In this document: in pieces, positions 25,925-36,018 of the stretch
Layout of the letters: each line of letters starts with the position of its first letter
How positions within the stretch are numbered: the stretch's first letter is position 1
Assembly: GCA_039908095.1 (NCBI GenBank)
Contig: JAMOBJ010000031.1
Location: 1-42,396, forward strand
Reading direction: 5' to 3'
Length of the DNA stretch: 42,396 bases
Source: Nitrospirae bacterium YQR-1
GTDB taxonomy: Bacteria > Nitrospirota > Thermodesulfovibrionia > Thermodesulfovibrionales > Magnetobacteriaceae
Position numbers and translations under genes: made by a program
Notes under the pieces: generated by a model
The model's input: only the letters and a program-made list of their open reading frames with translations
Told to the model about the DNA's origin: nothing
Databases searched by the model: none

Positions 25925-28493
25925 CGTCTTGTTGTCCTTTGCTTTCAGTTTCTTTGTAAAGGGCGATGGCCTCTTCTATTCTGAATTGAAATCTCATATA
26001 GGCGTTCATACAGACGTTTAGAAAAGATGAGTCACTAAAGACACCCTTGATTGTATCTGTTATGATGCCGCTTAAAAATTCTATTCCAGGATTTTTTTGA
26101 ATACTCCGCTCTATCGAACGAACCAGCCCAGGTGTTTTCTGCTCTATTTCAAACAAGAATTCCGTATCCGAAAACTCCCATCGTATCTCACTCGATTTTA
26201 ATGCTTCCAGATATAATAACAGTTTTTTTAAAACCGAGTATTCGTCTTTTTTATAACTGTATGCCATGTAGAATTCCTTAAATTCATAATCAAGCGTTGT
26301 CTTTAATTCATCCATAAGAAAATTGATAGTTGGGATTTTAGATAATTCCACCTTGTTTGTAATACACTTAGCCAGTTGCAGGTACCGGTTAAAATAATTG
26401 GGCCTGGTTCTGAAAATTTTGATAAGCCCTGTGATTTTTCTTTCCGTGTTTAATCCGGTTAAATCCTTAATGTGAGCTGTGATGTATGTAATGTTGTATG
26501 GGTAATCACGTGCATGATTTCTTATATCATCCTCAGTTATAAGCTGATTGTTTTTAATCATGTGGCGGAGGGTCTCCAGTGATTTACAATATTGTGGAAA
26601 CATGGAGCCTGCAATTGTCTCCTGCTGTATAGAGACCGGAATAATGTACTTCTGTAGAAGACTGTTGTAATAATCCTTTTTTAGCAAAAAACCAGCGTCT
26701 TTTATTTTTTTAAGAAATTCTACTGCTTCTTTGTATTTTTGGACGTCACTACCCATAAGATGATTTTTAACGTCTGCCGGTAAAATGTAATCCTCTTCAA
26801 GTTCTTGAAAAACTCTTTTTTTGATGAGCATACCGCCCTTGTAAAGCTCAAGCAGGACTTTTACAGATGCAACGTAATCGTCAAACTTGCCTCCGGTTAT
26901 ATCATTCTGTAAGCACTCAGGTACGATATATTTTTCTGTGAGGATGTTGTAATCATTCTTTTTAATGAGAAAATCTGTTCGGCCTGCAATAATATCTGAT
27001 TTATTAAAAAAGTCATTTTTTATTTCAGCAGGGAGTACATAGTGTTGGGCATCAATCATGATCTGAAGGGATTTTAACTGCTCGAGTTTTCTTTCATATG
27101 AGGTGCTTCCAAAAAACATCTTTGTAAGATTTTTAAGAGTGTTCAGGAAATCGTTATCTTGATTTTGTGTCAAAGCGATATAGTCTTTATAGTATGTAAG
27201 GAGGCTGCCGCTAAGGAGGCTGTCTATGATTACAGATTCACCTTTAGTGCTTTCATCATTAAGAGCTTTAGTTGCATAGAGGCATATATTATTTAATGTT
27301 ATCAGTTTTCCGTACAGGGCAAAGGGAAGTGATTTATCTCCAAAGGAATAGATGACTTTAATAAGGCTGCGGTCGGGGTCGTTTAGTTCAATGCTTAAGA
27401 GATTGTCAAGGCGGATAGAGGCGCTGTAATTGCCGTTTTGCATAAGCCACTTGTTAATGTAGCGCCTTTGGATATAGGAGAGAGCTGCCTCCCAGTCCTC
27501 CTCACTCTCTATAAAGACTGCTGCAAGCTCCTCTAACTCAAAGTACTCCTTGTCTCTGTGGACAAAGGGTATTGCAAACTTTTTTCCTTCAACCTGCTCT
27601 TTGGAGTAGTACTCAATGAGGCTTTTATCGCCTCTGAGCCACCTGCTGACTTCATCATACCCCCAACGGGATTTTGGGTCTCTGGTCAGAAGCCCCCTTA
27701 TAAGTACGGCATACTTTGGGGCAATATCGTCAGGGACGGTAATTCCTTTTGTTGAAAGCGTGTACATGATAACTCTTGTGTCAAGACCTGAAAAAGGATG
27801 ACGGCCCAGGAGCAGCTCAAGGACAATAACCCCAAAGGACCACCAATCGGACTGTTTGCCGACAACACCGGTAAAGGCCTCCGGTGCCCAGTACAGAGGG
27901 GTACCCTTTACGGTTGTCAGTTTTTTTGACAGTTCAGGGTCCATAAGCGAGGATATCCCAAAGTCTATAAAGACAAGGTTAAGGGGTGCATTGGCTTTCA
28001 CTAAAATATTTGAAGGTTTTAAATCGTTGTGAATTATATTGTTTTTGTGAAGGACATTGATGGATTCGCTTATTTCGCTTATTATCCCATCAAGTAGTGC
28101 ATGCCCGGCCGGAGCCGTTACAAAATCTTTCAGTGAGCCAAAGGCGGCATACTCCTCAATCTCATACCATCTGCCGGCCTCAGTGTCAAAGCCGCTGTCT
28201 GTTATGGATATGATATGGTCGGGGAAGCGGGCGCTAAGTTCTTTCATTTTTTTTAACACCTCGGGCTTAGGCTCCATACCGGTTCTGTAGAGTTTCAGAA
28301 CACTGGTTTTCCCATTTTGCTCAATCAGGTAAATATCGGCCTCAGCACCCTTAGCGGGCAGCTCATCCACAATCGTATAGTTTTTAAAGGAGTTTATCTT
28401 GCCTGATTTGGCGTGTTTAACCTCAACCAGAGTCTTGTCGCTCTCAACCAGCGTTTTATCTGAATCAATCAGCGTTCTGTCGGGGTCACTCAT
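25914..28493 (-). CDS. Soluble Ser/Thr protein kinase with Thr-heptad N-terminus and repeat-rich C-terminus
   Basis: An 859-residue protein. Residues 1-25 contain three heptads DRTLID-S, DKTLVE-S, DKTLVEV (Thr7, Thr14, Thr21). The kinase domain spans about 38-310: VLK lysine (Lys67), catalytic loop HNDLKPSN (Asp157; HND instead of HRD), DFG (177-179), APE (203-205) and DWWSFGVIVLELLLG. The glycine loop is degenerate (PAKGAEADIYLI). There is no membrane segment. Residues about 480-650 carry four tandem units of about 48 residues starting Y-I-[LVI]-P. The rest is helical. It is the first gene of the four-gene operon, starting 69 nt inside a predicted promoter. It probably phosphorylates itself and the FHA protein. 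Confidence 0.93.
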   Translation of the reverse strand: MSDPDRTLIDSDKTLVESDKTLVEVKHAKSGKINSFKNYTIVDELPAKGAEADIYLIEQNGKTSVLKLYRTGMEPKPEVLKKMKELSARFPDHIISITDSGFDTEAGRWYEIEEYAAFGSLKDFVTAPAGHALLDGIISEISESINVLHKNNIIHNDLKPSNILVKANAPLNLVFIDFGISSLMDPELSKKLTTVKGTPLYWAPEAFTGVVGKQSDWWSFGVIVLELLLGRHPFSGLDTRVIMYTLSTKGITVPDDIAPKYAVLIRGLLTRDPKSRWGYDEVSRWLRGDKSLIEYYSKEQVEGKKFAIPFVHRDKEYFELEELAAVFIESEEDWEAALSYIQRRYINKWLMQNGNYSASIRLDNLLSIELNDPDRSLIKVIYSFGDKSLPFALYGKLITLNNICLYATKALNDESTKGESVIIDSLLSGSLLTYYKDYIALTQNQDNDFLNTLKNLTKMFFGSTSYERKLEQLKSLQIMIDAQHYVLPAEIKNDFFNKSDIIAGRTDFLIKKNDYNILTEKYIVPECLQNDITGGKFDDYVASVKVLLELYKGGMLIKKRVFQELEEDYILPADVKNHLMGSDVQKYKEAVEFLKKIKDAGFLLKKDYYNSLLQKYIIPVSIQQETIAGSMFPQYCKSLETLRHMIKNNQLITEDDIRNHARDYPYNITYITAHIKDLTGLNTERKITGLIKIFRTRPNYFNRYLQLAKCITNKVELSKIPTINFLMDELKTTLDYEFKEFYMAYSYKKDEYSVLKKLLLYLEALKSSEIRWEFSDTEFLFEIEQKTPGLVRSIERSIQKNPGIEFLSGIITDTIKGVFSDSSFLNVCMNAYMRFQFRIEEAIALYKETESKGQQDDDK

Positions 28494-28532
28494 TTGTTTT
28501 GATTACTCCGTAGTAGCGCAACAGTTGTGTAA

Positions 28533-28548
28533 AACAGCTTCAGCTGTT
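28533..28548. promoter_or_regulatory. Operator-like palindrome in the kinase operon leader
   Basis: AACAGCT-TC-AGCTGTT is a 7-bp inverted repeat with a 2-nt centre. It lies downstream of the predicted -10 element of the kinase operon, a usual place for a repressor site. No T-tract follows, so a terminator is less likely. Confidence 0.4.
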
Positions 28549-28561
28549 ATTCCTCGCTGAT

Positions 28562-28591
28562 ATAATACCCAATGGTGTCTGAAAATGGCAA
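28562..28591 (-). promoter_or_regulatory. Predicted promoter of the kinase-AAA-rSAM-FHA operon
   Basis: On the minus strand TTGCCA (28591-28586) and TATTAT (28567-28562) are 18 nt apart. The -35 lies 12 nt inside the right-hand MITE-like copy boundary (28604), so the element abuts but does not carry the promoter. Confidence 0.5.
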
Positions 28592-28603
28592 TGAATACGT
28601 CAT

Positions 28604-28740
28604 ACCAAGTAGCAGTCATTCGATTAACTTTGTTGGCTTCGTCTAAAGCTCCTTGACGTCTCCCCTTAAGGGGATTCCCTTATGAGGGGAGGTGTCGCTT
28701 TCTCCTTGCCGCCTCGTTACTCTTTTGACTGCTACTTGGT
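28604..28740. repeat. MITE-like element, copy 2 (inverted relative to copy 1)
   Basis: A 137-bp element bounded by ACCAAGTAGCAGTCA and a perfect TGACTGCTACTTGGT, flanked by TA. It is the reverse complement of 22840-22977 with about a dozen differences, mostly in the central palindrome. Together the two copies bracket 22978-28603, which contains exactly the four-gene kinase operon. Confidence 0.88.
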
Positions 28741-28780
28741 AACACATGCCGGTTTGCGAATTGCAGACTGAGTTTTGATA

Positions 28781-28808
28781 TTGATTTAATTTAGAGTTTT
28801 GATATAAT
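28781..28808 (+). promoter_or_regulatory. Promoter of the hybrid histidine kinase
   Basis: TTGATT (28781-28786) and a consensus TATAAT (28803-28808) are 16 nt apart, about 58 nt upstream of the ATG at 28866. Confidence 0.6.
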
Positions 28809-28865
28809 ATGGCGATGGTAGCAGCACTGCCGTTTAAGTAAAAGAAAGGTTAGGGATTTAACAGC

Positions 28866-31439
28866 ATGAACTTGCTAAGAAAGTTTTTAAAATTTGATTT
28901 AAGCAGCATATCCCTGACGCTAAAGATGACTCTCATTACAGTGCTGGTTGGTTTTGTTGTGAGCACAGCAGGCGGATACTTCCTTGATAAAAATCTCGAG
29001 GGTCTTCTAAAAGAACTGTTAACTGAAAGACTTCCCATGTTTGCCTCTTTAGTCTCCATTGAGGATGTAGAGAATCTGACTTTCAGCATCAGGTTTAAAG
29101 CCAGGTTGTTGAGTATGTTGGCAGCTTCCACCTTAATATGTTCTTTTGTAATAATAATGATGTTTGTAATGAAAAAGATCGCAGCCCTGAATCATGAAAT
29201 TACTGAGTTTTCAAAGGAGATAGATGTAAACTTAGACCGGCACAGTTATGTGGGAGATCACCTGTACCAGCTTGAGCAGAGGTTTAGAAGGCTTTTCGAT
29301 GAGATAGTGACCTCGAGAAAGGCAATAAAAGCGCAAAATGAAGAACTGGAGGTAAAGGTATTCGATAGAACTCTGGAGCTTAGCGCCTCTAATGAAAAAC
29401 TTATGCTGGAAGTCTCTGAGCGTGAGAAGATTGAGCAGGAATTGGAGAGAAATCTCTCTTTCACTGATGCTGTGCTTGAGTGTATAGATAACGGCATAGT
29501 GGCATGTGACAGCGAGGGGGTCTTAAAGCTGTTTAACAGTGCAACTCAAAAGCTGCATGGATTACCTGCTGAGCCGATACCACCTGAGGAGTGGGTGAGC
29601 TACTATGACTTGTATTTATCCGACGGTAAAACTAAAATGCAAATAACCGATATACCTCTTTTTAGGACATTGACAGGTGAGGATGTTACAAATGTGGAAA
29701 TGGTGATAGCTCCCAAAAACGGCATTCCCCGTACATTACTTGCAACGGGCAGGATGCTGCTTGATAAAGACGGTAATAAAATAGGTGCAGTGGTATCAAT
29801 GCATGATATCACTGAGCGTAAGAAAGCCGAGGATGAATTGCTCAGAGCCAAGGAAGCAGCCGAGGAAGCGAACAGGGCAAAAAGCTCATTTTTAGCTAAC
29901 ATGAGCCATGAATTCCGCACTCCCATGAACGGCATAATAGGAATGACTGAGCTTGTACTGGATACTAATCTGGGCTCAGAGCAAAGAGAGTACCTAAATA
30001 TTGTTATGAACTCATCGAAACATCTTCTTGGTTTGTTGAATGACGTTCTCGATTTCTCTAAAATAGAGGCTGGGAAGATGACTGCTGCGGAGATAGATTT
30101 TGATTTAATTTCAACTATAAAATCCACAGTACAGCCTCTTGCTATTGTGGCAATGAAAAAAAATCTTGAGTTAAACACCGAAATTGCACCGGATGTGCCC
30201 ACAGCGCTCAGAGGAGATGCAGGGAGGTTAAGACAGGTGTTGGTTAATCTGATTGGCAACTCCCTGAAGTTTACGGAAAAGGGTAAAATTGAATTAAAGA
30301 TTACAATGTTTCCCACAGTTTTAAGAAAGGGCGTCTCCGATACAGATGAAACAAGGATGCTGTATTTTTCAGTAAGTGACAGCGGGATAGGAATTCCTGC
30401 GGATAAACTTGACATGATTTTTGACAGCTTTTCCCAGTGTGAAAATTATATGACAAAAAAGTATGAGGGGACAGGGTTGGGATTGGCGATAGTGAAACGA
30501 GTTGTTGGGATGCTGGGAGGGGAGATATGGGTGGAGAGTGAGACTGGAAAGGGAAGCATTTTTCATTTTACAGCTAAGTTTTCGCTCTCAACAACACCTG
30601 TTGCAATTCTTTCAAATGTGCCGGAGGTGAATTTAAAAAACAAGCGCATACTCATAGTAGATAGTAATGCAGTAAGTGCAAAGGAAATATCAGAGATGGT
30701 AAGAAACGAGGGCTACTATGCAGACATTGCCATCGGCGGTTATGAGGCTTTCGGTATGCTTAACTACTCTGACATGAGCTATGACATAATCATTTTAGAT
30801 TTACAGCTCTCGGATATGGATGGATTTGTTTTTTCGGAAAAGATAAAATCAGACAAGAGACTATCTCATGTTAAACTGATTGTGCTTGTAGCAGCCGGTT
30901 TAAAGGGAGATGACATACAGTGCAGGGAACTTGGTATTGTCGGCTATCTGGTCAAGCCGGTGTATAAATCGGACTTGTTGGGGCTTCTTTCTATGTTGGT
31001 GGATGCAGCGGCACAGCAGTCGGGGCAGCTTCTGACACGCCATACAGTAATGGAGTCGAGAAAGTCCATAAGTATTTTGGTAGTCGAGGATAACCCGGTC
31101 AACCAGACGCTTGCGGTTAAACTTCTGCAAAAGCGCGGCTATACTACCTCAGTGGCCGGCAACGGACAGGAGGCATTTGATATGTTGGCTGCAAGTCACT
31201 TTGACCTTGTCCTTATGGACGTCCAGATGCCTGTGATGGATGGCCTTACGGCTACAAAGCAAATCAGAAGTGCTGCAGATATCAGGATAAATGCTTTTAT
31301 TCCAATAATAGCGATGACAGCTCATGCCCTTAAAGGTGACATGGAGATATGTCTGGAGGCCGGCATGGATGATTATATTACTAAACCGCTGGGAACAAAG
31401 GATTTATATAAAATAATTGAAAAATATACGGATTTGTAA
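28866..31439 (+). CDS. Hybrid sensor histidine kinase with PAS and two receiver domains
   Basis: An 857-residue membrane-bound sensor. Two membrane helices (about residues 18-38 and 80-100) flank a short periplasmic loop. A coiled coil and a PAS domain (about 200-320) follow. The HisKA domain has the phospho-accepting His in MSHEFRTP (about 348). The HATPase domain shows NLIGNSLKFT, DSGIGIP (about 505) and GTGLGLAIVKR. Receiver 1 (about 593-710) has Asp in IILDLQL but VDSN in place of the usual acidic pair, so Mg binding may be weak. Receiver 2 (about 735-855) is complete (VVEDN, LMDVQMP, AMTAHA, TKP). No Hpt domain or cognate regulator is adjacent. The ligand is unknown. Confidence 0.94.
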   Translation: MNLLRKFLKFDLSSISLTLKMTLITVLVGFVVSTAGGYFLDKNLEGLLKELLTERLPMFASLVSIEDVENLTFSIRFKARLLSMLAASTLICSFVIIMMFVMKKIAALNHEITEFSKEIDVNLDRHSYVGDHLYQLEQRFRRLFDEIVTSRKAIKAQNEELEVKVFDRTLELSASNEKLMLEVSEREKIEQELERNLSFTDAVLECIDNGIVACDSEGVLKLFNSATQKLHGLPAEPIPPEEWVSYYDLYLSDGKTKMQITDIPLFRTLTGEDVTNVEMVIAPKNGIPRTLLATGRMLLDKDGNKIGAVVSMHDITERKKAEDELLRAKEAAEEANRAKSSFLANMSHEFRTPMNGIIGMTELVLDTNLGSEQREYLNIVMNSSKHLLGLLNDVLDFSKIEAGKMTAAEIDFDLISTIKSTVQPLAIVAMKKNLELNTEIAPDVPTALRGDAGRLRQVLVNLIGNSLKFTEKGKIELKITMFPTVLRKGVSDTDETRMLYFSVSDSGIGIPADKLDMIFDSFSQCENYMTKKYEGTGLGLAIVKRVVGMLGGEIWVESETGKGSIFHFTAKFSLSTTPVAILSNVPEVNLKNKRILIVDSNAVSAKEISEMVRNEGYYADIAIGGYEAFGMLNYSDMSYDIIILDLQLSDMDGFVFSEKIKSDKRLSHVKLIVLVAAGLKGDDIQCRELGIVGYLVKPVYKSDLLGLLSMLVDAAAQQSGQLLTRHTVMESRKSISILVVEDNPVNQTLAVKLLQKRGYTTSVAGNGQEAFDMLAASHFDLVLMDVQMPVMDGLTATKQIRSAADIRINAFIPIIAMTAHALKGDMEICLEAGMDDYITKPLGTKDLYKIIEKYTDL

Positions 31440-31483
31440 TAGCTGAGACTGTTAACTTTCTTTTTTTCAGGAGTTTCTCCCTG

Positions 31484-32899
31484 CTACGTAAAAAACAACT
31501 CCATCTGTGTATAATCCACATCAGTCACCTCTTGTAAGGCGATGGGATATTTATTATTAAAACATGCGTAACAGTAATCGTCAGGGTTTGGGATTGCCAG
31601 TTTAAGGCCTTCAAGGGAAAGATAGGACAGGGAATCGGCAGTGATGTATTTTCTGATTTCATCAACTATATGCGTTGAGGCAATCAGCTCGGTTCTGGTA
31701 GGAGTGTCTATACCATAAAAGCACGGGCTAATTGTGCACGGTGCACTTATTTTCATATGAACTTCCTTTGCCATGGCGACTTCTCTGAGCATTTTTACGA
31801 TTTTCTTACTGGTTGTGCCGCGTACAATGGAATCATCCATGACAACCACCCGCTTCCCCATTATCAAGGACTTTATAGGATTGAGTTTTATTTTAACGCC
31901 AAAATGCCTTATGTTTTGCTTTGGCTCTATAAATGTCCTTCCTACATAGTGGTTTCTTACAAGGCCGAAGTCAAATGGAATGCCACTTTCGTTGGCATAA
32001 CCGATCGTTGCCATAACGCCTGAGTCCGGCACAGGGATTACCACATCAGCCTCTGTGTTTGACTCCCTTGCCAGTTGTTTACCCAGTTCCTTTCTTACAT
32101 CGTGAACGTTTATACCGTCAAAGATATTGCTGTCGGGCCTTGCAAAGTAAATAAACTCAAACACACAATAAGCACGCCTTGTGCTTTTTATTGCCTTAAA
32201 TGAATGCAGGCCGTTGTGGTCAATCGTTAACATTTCACCGGGTTCAATGTCCCTTAAATAGGTGGCCCCTATAAGGTCAAAAGCGCACGTTTCGGAGGCC
32301 ACAACATAAGCATCGTTGTATCTGCCCAAACACATGGGGCGCACTCCGTAGGAATCCCGTATGGCTATCAGCTCATTTTCTCTCATTATCAACAAACTAA
32401 AAGCACCACGAATTTCATTGACTGCACGGATTATTTTTTCTTCCGCCGAGGACGCCCTCAGACGTGCTATCAAATGTATTATAACCTCACTGTCTGAGCT
32501 TGACTGAAAGATTGCTCCGTCACTTTCCAGCCGCCGCCTAAGCATATGGGCATTGGTCAGGTTGCCGTTGTGGGCTATGGCAAGCGCCCCCAGTGAGAAG
32601 TTTACCATTATGGGTTGTACATTTTTTAAAGCACCGCCACCGGCTGTTGAGTACCTGTTATGCCCTATGGCGATATCACCGGGAAGCCTTTTTATCCTTT
32701 TTTCATAAAACACTTCAGAGACATGTCCGATACCTTTTTCAACATACAGAGTCTTACCGTCCGATGAGCATATTCCAGCCCCCTCCTGCCCCCTGTGCTG
32801 CAGGGCATAAAGCCCAAGGTAGGTCAGGTTGGCTGCCTCAGGATGGCCAAATACGCCAAATATTCCACACTCCTCATGTATGTCATGAAAATTAACCAT
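31484..32899 (-). CDS. purF: Amidophosphoribosyltransferase
   Basis: A 471-residue enzyme for the first committed step of purine synthesis (PRPP plus glutamine to phosphoribosylamine). A short propeptide precedes the catalytic Cys11 (E-C-G-I-F-G-V), the N-terminal nucleophile of the glutaminase domain. The PRPP-binding loop is [13 protein letters not shown]. Cys residues in [14 protein letters not shown] and CYACF match the four ligands of the Fe4S4 cluster in Bacillus-type PurF, so this is the iron-sulfur form. Its start overlaps purL by 8 nt, so the two are co-translated. Confidence 0.97.
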   Translation of the reverse strand: MVNFHDIHEECGIFGVFGHPEAANLTYLGLYALQHRGQEGAGICSSDGKTLYVEKGIGHVSEVFYEKRIKRLPGDIAIGHNRYSTAGGGALKNVQPIMVNFSLGALAIAHNGNLTNAHMLRRRLESDGAIFQSSSDSEVIIHLIARLRASSAEEKIIRAVNEIRGAFSLLIMRENELIAIRDSYGVRPMCLGRYNDAYVVASETCAFDLIGATYLRDIEPGEMLTIDHNGLHSFKAIKSTRRAYCVFEFIYFARPDSNIFDGINVHDVRKELGKQLARESNTEADVVIPVPDSGVMATIGYANESGIPFDFGLVRNHYVGRTFIEPKQNIRHFGVKIKLNPIKSLIMGKRVVVMDDSIVRGTTSKKIVKMLREVAMAKEVHMKISAPCTISPCFYGIDTPTRTELIASTHIVDEIRKYITADSLSYLSLEGLKLAIPNPDDYCYACFNNKYPIALQEVTDVDYTQMELFFT

Positions 32900-35138
32900 C
32901 GGCTAATCCCCTTTTAAGAGACTCTTTGTATGCCGTGGAAATGTCGCTGCACTGTACTTCTGTCAAGGTTTTTCCCCCCAGAGTTATTTTAAACATTCCA
33001 TTTTGCACTGTTTTTCCTATTATATGAAATGGCACTGATGCGCTCTTTGCCATAGACTCGATTTTACCGGATGCGCCGGCACTTACCACTATACGGCCTG
33101 AGGACTCTCCATAGAGCAGTGTGTCCGTCCGCAGCCCCGCACTTATTGGCAATAGCTCCGCCTCCAACCCTACATTACCCACAATTGAACACTCGGCAAG
33201 GGCTACGGCAAGCCCTCCTTCCGACAGATCATGAGCGCTATTGAGAAGCCCCCTCTTACACAATTCCACCATCAGTTCTATCAGGGAGCTCTCCATTTTT
33301 AAATCCACCGGATGCGGCAATCCCCTTTCTATCCCATGCAGAAGACTTAAGTATTCACTGCCGCCCAGAGAGCCTGCTGGGGGGCCCAGCAGCATGACAA
33401 TATCACCATGAGCCTTAAATCCCATAGAGAGAGCCTTTGATGCGTCCTCTATGATTCCGACAACGCCGACCGTTGGAGTGGGATATATGGCGGTACCTTT
33501 TGTCTCGTTATATAAACTAACATTACCACTGATTACGGGTATGTTAAGAGCACGGCAGGCATCCCCAATTCCCCTTACCGCCTCTGCAAACTGCCACATG
33601 ACCTCGGGTTTTTCCGGGTTGCCAAAGTTCAGACAGTCGGTCACGGCAAGGGGCTTTGCGCCTGTTGCGGCCACGTTTCGGGCCGACTCTGCAAGCGTAT
33701 GAACGCCGCCCATGTATGGGTCAAGGTAACAGTACCGGCTGTTGCAATCCACCGACATGGCAAGCCCCTTTTTACCGCCTTGTACCCTTATCACTGCTGC
33801 ATCCGCCTTGCCAGGAAGCAGCACGGTTGAGGTTCTGACCATATGGTCATACTCCTGCCACACCAGCTCCTTTGAGGTTATTGCAGGAGATGAAAGGAGT
33901 TTTAATAAAACATCGTTATTGTCGTTAAGTACCTCTATCTCAGACTCATCAAGAGAGTTTAAATTATCCTGATAGCCGGGACGTGCCTGTGGCCTGTCAT
34001 AAATGGGGGCCTCGGTTGAAATCCGTGAGGCCGGAATCTCAGCTACAGTTTCGCCGTGCCACTTAACTCTGAGATAGCCGTCCCCGCTTACAAAACCAAT
34101 GGCTACAGCCTCAAGGTCCCACTTTTTAAATATTGAAAGCAGCGATTCAAGGTTTTTTTCCTCCGCCACGATAAGCATCCTCTCCTGGCTTTCCGAGAGC
34201 ATGATCTCATATGGGATCATGTCGGCCTCTCTTAAAGGCACCCGGCTTAGCTCCAGCTCAATGCCCATGTTTGCCCGTGCCGCCATCTCAGAGGACGATG
34301 AGGTAAGCCCAGCCCCCCCCATATCTTGTATGCCCACGATAAGATTTTCTTCCCTCATGGCCTCAAGGCAGGCCTCAAGAAGGAGTTTTTCCGTAAATGG
34401 GTCTCCTACCTGAACGTTGGGTTTTTTCTGCTGAGCATCATCTGTAAACTCCTCAGAGGCCATTGTGACACCGTGGATGCCATCCTTGCCGGTCTTAGAG
34501 CCGACATAGACGATGAGATTACCCACCCCTGTAGCCTTACCGTAAAATATGCGATCGATGTCAGCTATTCCCAGATTAAACACATTAACAAGGATATTTC
34601 CGGCATAGCAGGGATGAGCGTAAATTTCACCGCCGACTGTGGGCACTCCGATGCAGTTACCGTATCCGGCAATGCCTGAGACCACGCCGCTGAAGAGGTG
34701 CTTGTGATAGGGCTCGGAAAGCGGGCCGAAACGCAGCGAATTAAGGCTTGCCACAGGTCTTGCCCCCATCGTAAAAACATCCCTTAGTATGCCGCCCACC
34801 CCGGTTGCCGCCCCCTGATACGGCTCTATAAAGGACGGATGGTTGTGGGATTCCATTTTAAACACAGCCGCCTGATTGTCCCCGATGTCTATGATACCGG
34901 CGTTTTCACCCGGCCCCTGGATTACCCATGGCGCTTCAGTCGGAAAGTTTTTAAGGTGTATTCTTGAACTTTTGTACGAACAGTGCTCAGACCACATGAC
35001 TGAGAAAATACCCAGCTCGGTAAAAGTCGGCTCCCTACCCAGTATCTTTAATATTGTTTCGTATTCATCCGGCTTAAGACCATGTTCTTTAATCAACCGG
35101 TCTGTTATCTGAGGTTCTCTCATTTGCGGTCGTTTCAC
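32892..35138 (-). CDS. purL: Phosphoribosylformylglycinamidine synthase subunit PurL (small form)
   Basis: A 748-residue ATP-dependent ligase subunit that works with PurS and PurQ (not in the window). Motifs include [12 protein letters not shown], the [20 protein letters not shown] nucleotide segment, [16 protein letters not shown], and [13 protein letters not shown]. The GTG at 35138 has GAAGGGG upstream; an ATG five codons later is an alternative start. It is the first gene of a purL-purF unit. The upstream region 35139-35589 is non-coding and carries repeats, and I could not assign a good promoter there. Confidence 0.97.
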   Translation of the reverse strand: MKRPQMREPQITDRLIKEHGLKPDEYETILKILGREPTFTELGIFSVMWSEHCSYKSSRIHLKNFPTEAPWVIQGPGENAGIIDIGDNQAAVFKMESHNHPSFIEPYQGAATGVGGILRDVFTMGARPVASLNSLRFGPLSEPYHKHLFSGVVSGIAGYGNCIGVPTVGGEIYAHPCYAGNILVNVFNLGIADIDRIFYGKATGVGNLIVYVGSKTGKDGIHGVTMASEEFTDDAQQKKPNVQVGDPFTEKLLLEACLEAMREENLIVGIQDMGGAGLTSSSSEMAARANMGIELELSRVPLREADMIPYEIMLSESQERMLIVAEEKNLESLLSIFKKWDLEAVAIGFVSGDGYLRVKWHGETVAEIPASRISTEAPIYDRPQARPGYQDNLNSLDESEIEVLNDNNDVLLKLLSSPAITSKELVWQEYDHMVRTSTVLLPGKADAAVIRVQGGKKGLAMSVDCNSRYCYLDPYMGGVHTLAESARNVAATGAKPLAVTDCLNFGNPEKPEVMWQFAEAVRGIGDACRALNIPVISGNVSLYNETKGTAIYPTPTVGVVGIIEDASKALSMGFKAHGDIVMLLGPPAGSLGGSEYLSLLHGIERGLPHPVDLKMESSLIELMVELCKRGLLNSAHDLSEGGLAVALAECSIVGNVGLEAELLPISAGLRTDTLLYGESSGRIVVSAGASGKIESMAKSASVPFHIIGKTVQNGMFKITLGGKTLTEVQCSDISTAYKESLKRGLADG

Positions 35139-35371
35139 GTAAACTGCCCCTTCATTAAAATATATTTTTTACAGAATATATTTCTTAATCTTGATTTTTA
35201 AGGCTACTTCTGCATTCTAACATAAATGAATAAACAATTGCTTTTCAGTTTTTGTTATGTAGTGGATTTCTGAAATTTTATAGTGGATTTCTTGCCTTTA
35301 TAGTTAACTGCGTTAACAAAGAACTGGATTCCGGCATTCGCTCGGAATGACAGAAAAGGAGGAAAGAAAGA

Positions 35372-35469
35372 CCTCCCCAATAACGTACTCCTCTGTATTG
35401 CCGCCTCCGAGCGGCAATGACAGAGGAGGGGCCTTTTCTTCAGTCATTTCTTTTCAGTCATTGGGGAGG
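35372..35469. repeat. Nested palindromic element upstream of purL
   Basis: Outer arms CCTCCCCAAT (35372-35381) and ATTGGGGAGG (35460-35469) are exact reverse complements. Inside is ATTGCCGC-CTCCGA-GCGGCAAT (35397-35418). A related GGATTCCGG...CGGAATGAC palindrome precedes it near 35326-35350. The unit resembles dispersed 'GGAATGACAG' palindromes of other bacteria. The remaining bases of 35139-35589 show no gene. Confidence 0.6.
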
Positions 35470-35589
35470 GATGTTATAAGTAAGTACTTGAAAATGTTAT
35501 AAGTTGCTCTTGAGATACTTTAAAATGCTTGGAATTAGGTGTACGGTAGCTTTACTTTCGGAGGCTTTTCAAACTAAATTTGAAATGTA

Positions 35590-35772
35590 TTATTCAAACA
35601 GAGATGGTTGTTTGGCTGCGTTTTCTGCGGTGTTTTTAGCATCTTGACGGCATTTACTTTTAATGATTTTGTAAATATACGGTAAGGAATAGTTTGTTGC
35701 TTTTGCTAATTCTCGCTGATTACTCTCTTTAAAATTTTTCAGAATATAATCATGTTTAGTCTTTCGTAACAA
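35590..35772 (-). CDS. Small helix-turn-helix protein
   Basis: A 60-residue product from a TTG start at 35772. QRELAKATNYSLPYIYKIIKSK is a helix-turn-helix and the C-terminus is hydrophilic, ending PSLFE. It is preceded by an AT-rich region (35773-36018) without other genes. It could be a small transcriptional regulator from a decayed mobile element. No partner is obvious. Confidence 0.5.
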   Translation of the reverse strand: MLRKTKHDYILKNFKESNQRELAKATNYSLPYIYKIIKSKCRQDAKNTAENAAKQPSLFE

Positions 35773-36018
35773 TAATGAAATATCTGGAATGTATATATAT
35801 TGTTTAGAGAATCTAAACGCCTCAAATTCCTGAAAAATAGCAAAAAATCAATCCCAAGTCCCTTTATGTCAAGGGTTTAATGTCATTTCCATATATATTA
35901 CAATATTTTGTATTAGAAAAAATAATGGTTGATTATCCATGCTGGATAGTAGTTTTCAAAAAAAGTTTGAAATGATATAATTGCGTATGATACTAAGGGT
36001 AGAGAGGAGGGGAAAGAA

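Noticed and set aside
29603..30415. 270-codon minus-strand ORF opposite the histidine kinase
   Set aside because: It is a shadow of the PAS/HisKA coding sequence with Ser/Leu-rich composition.
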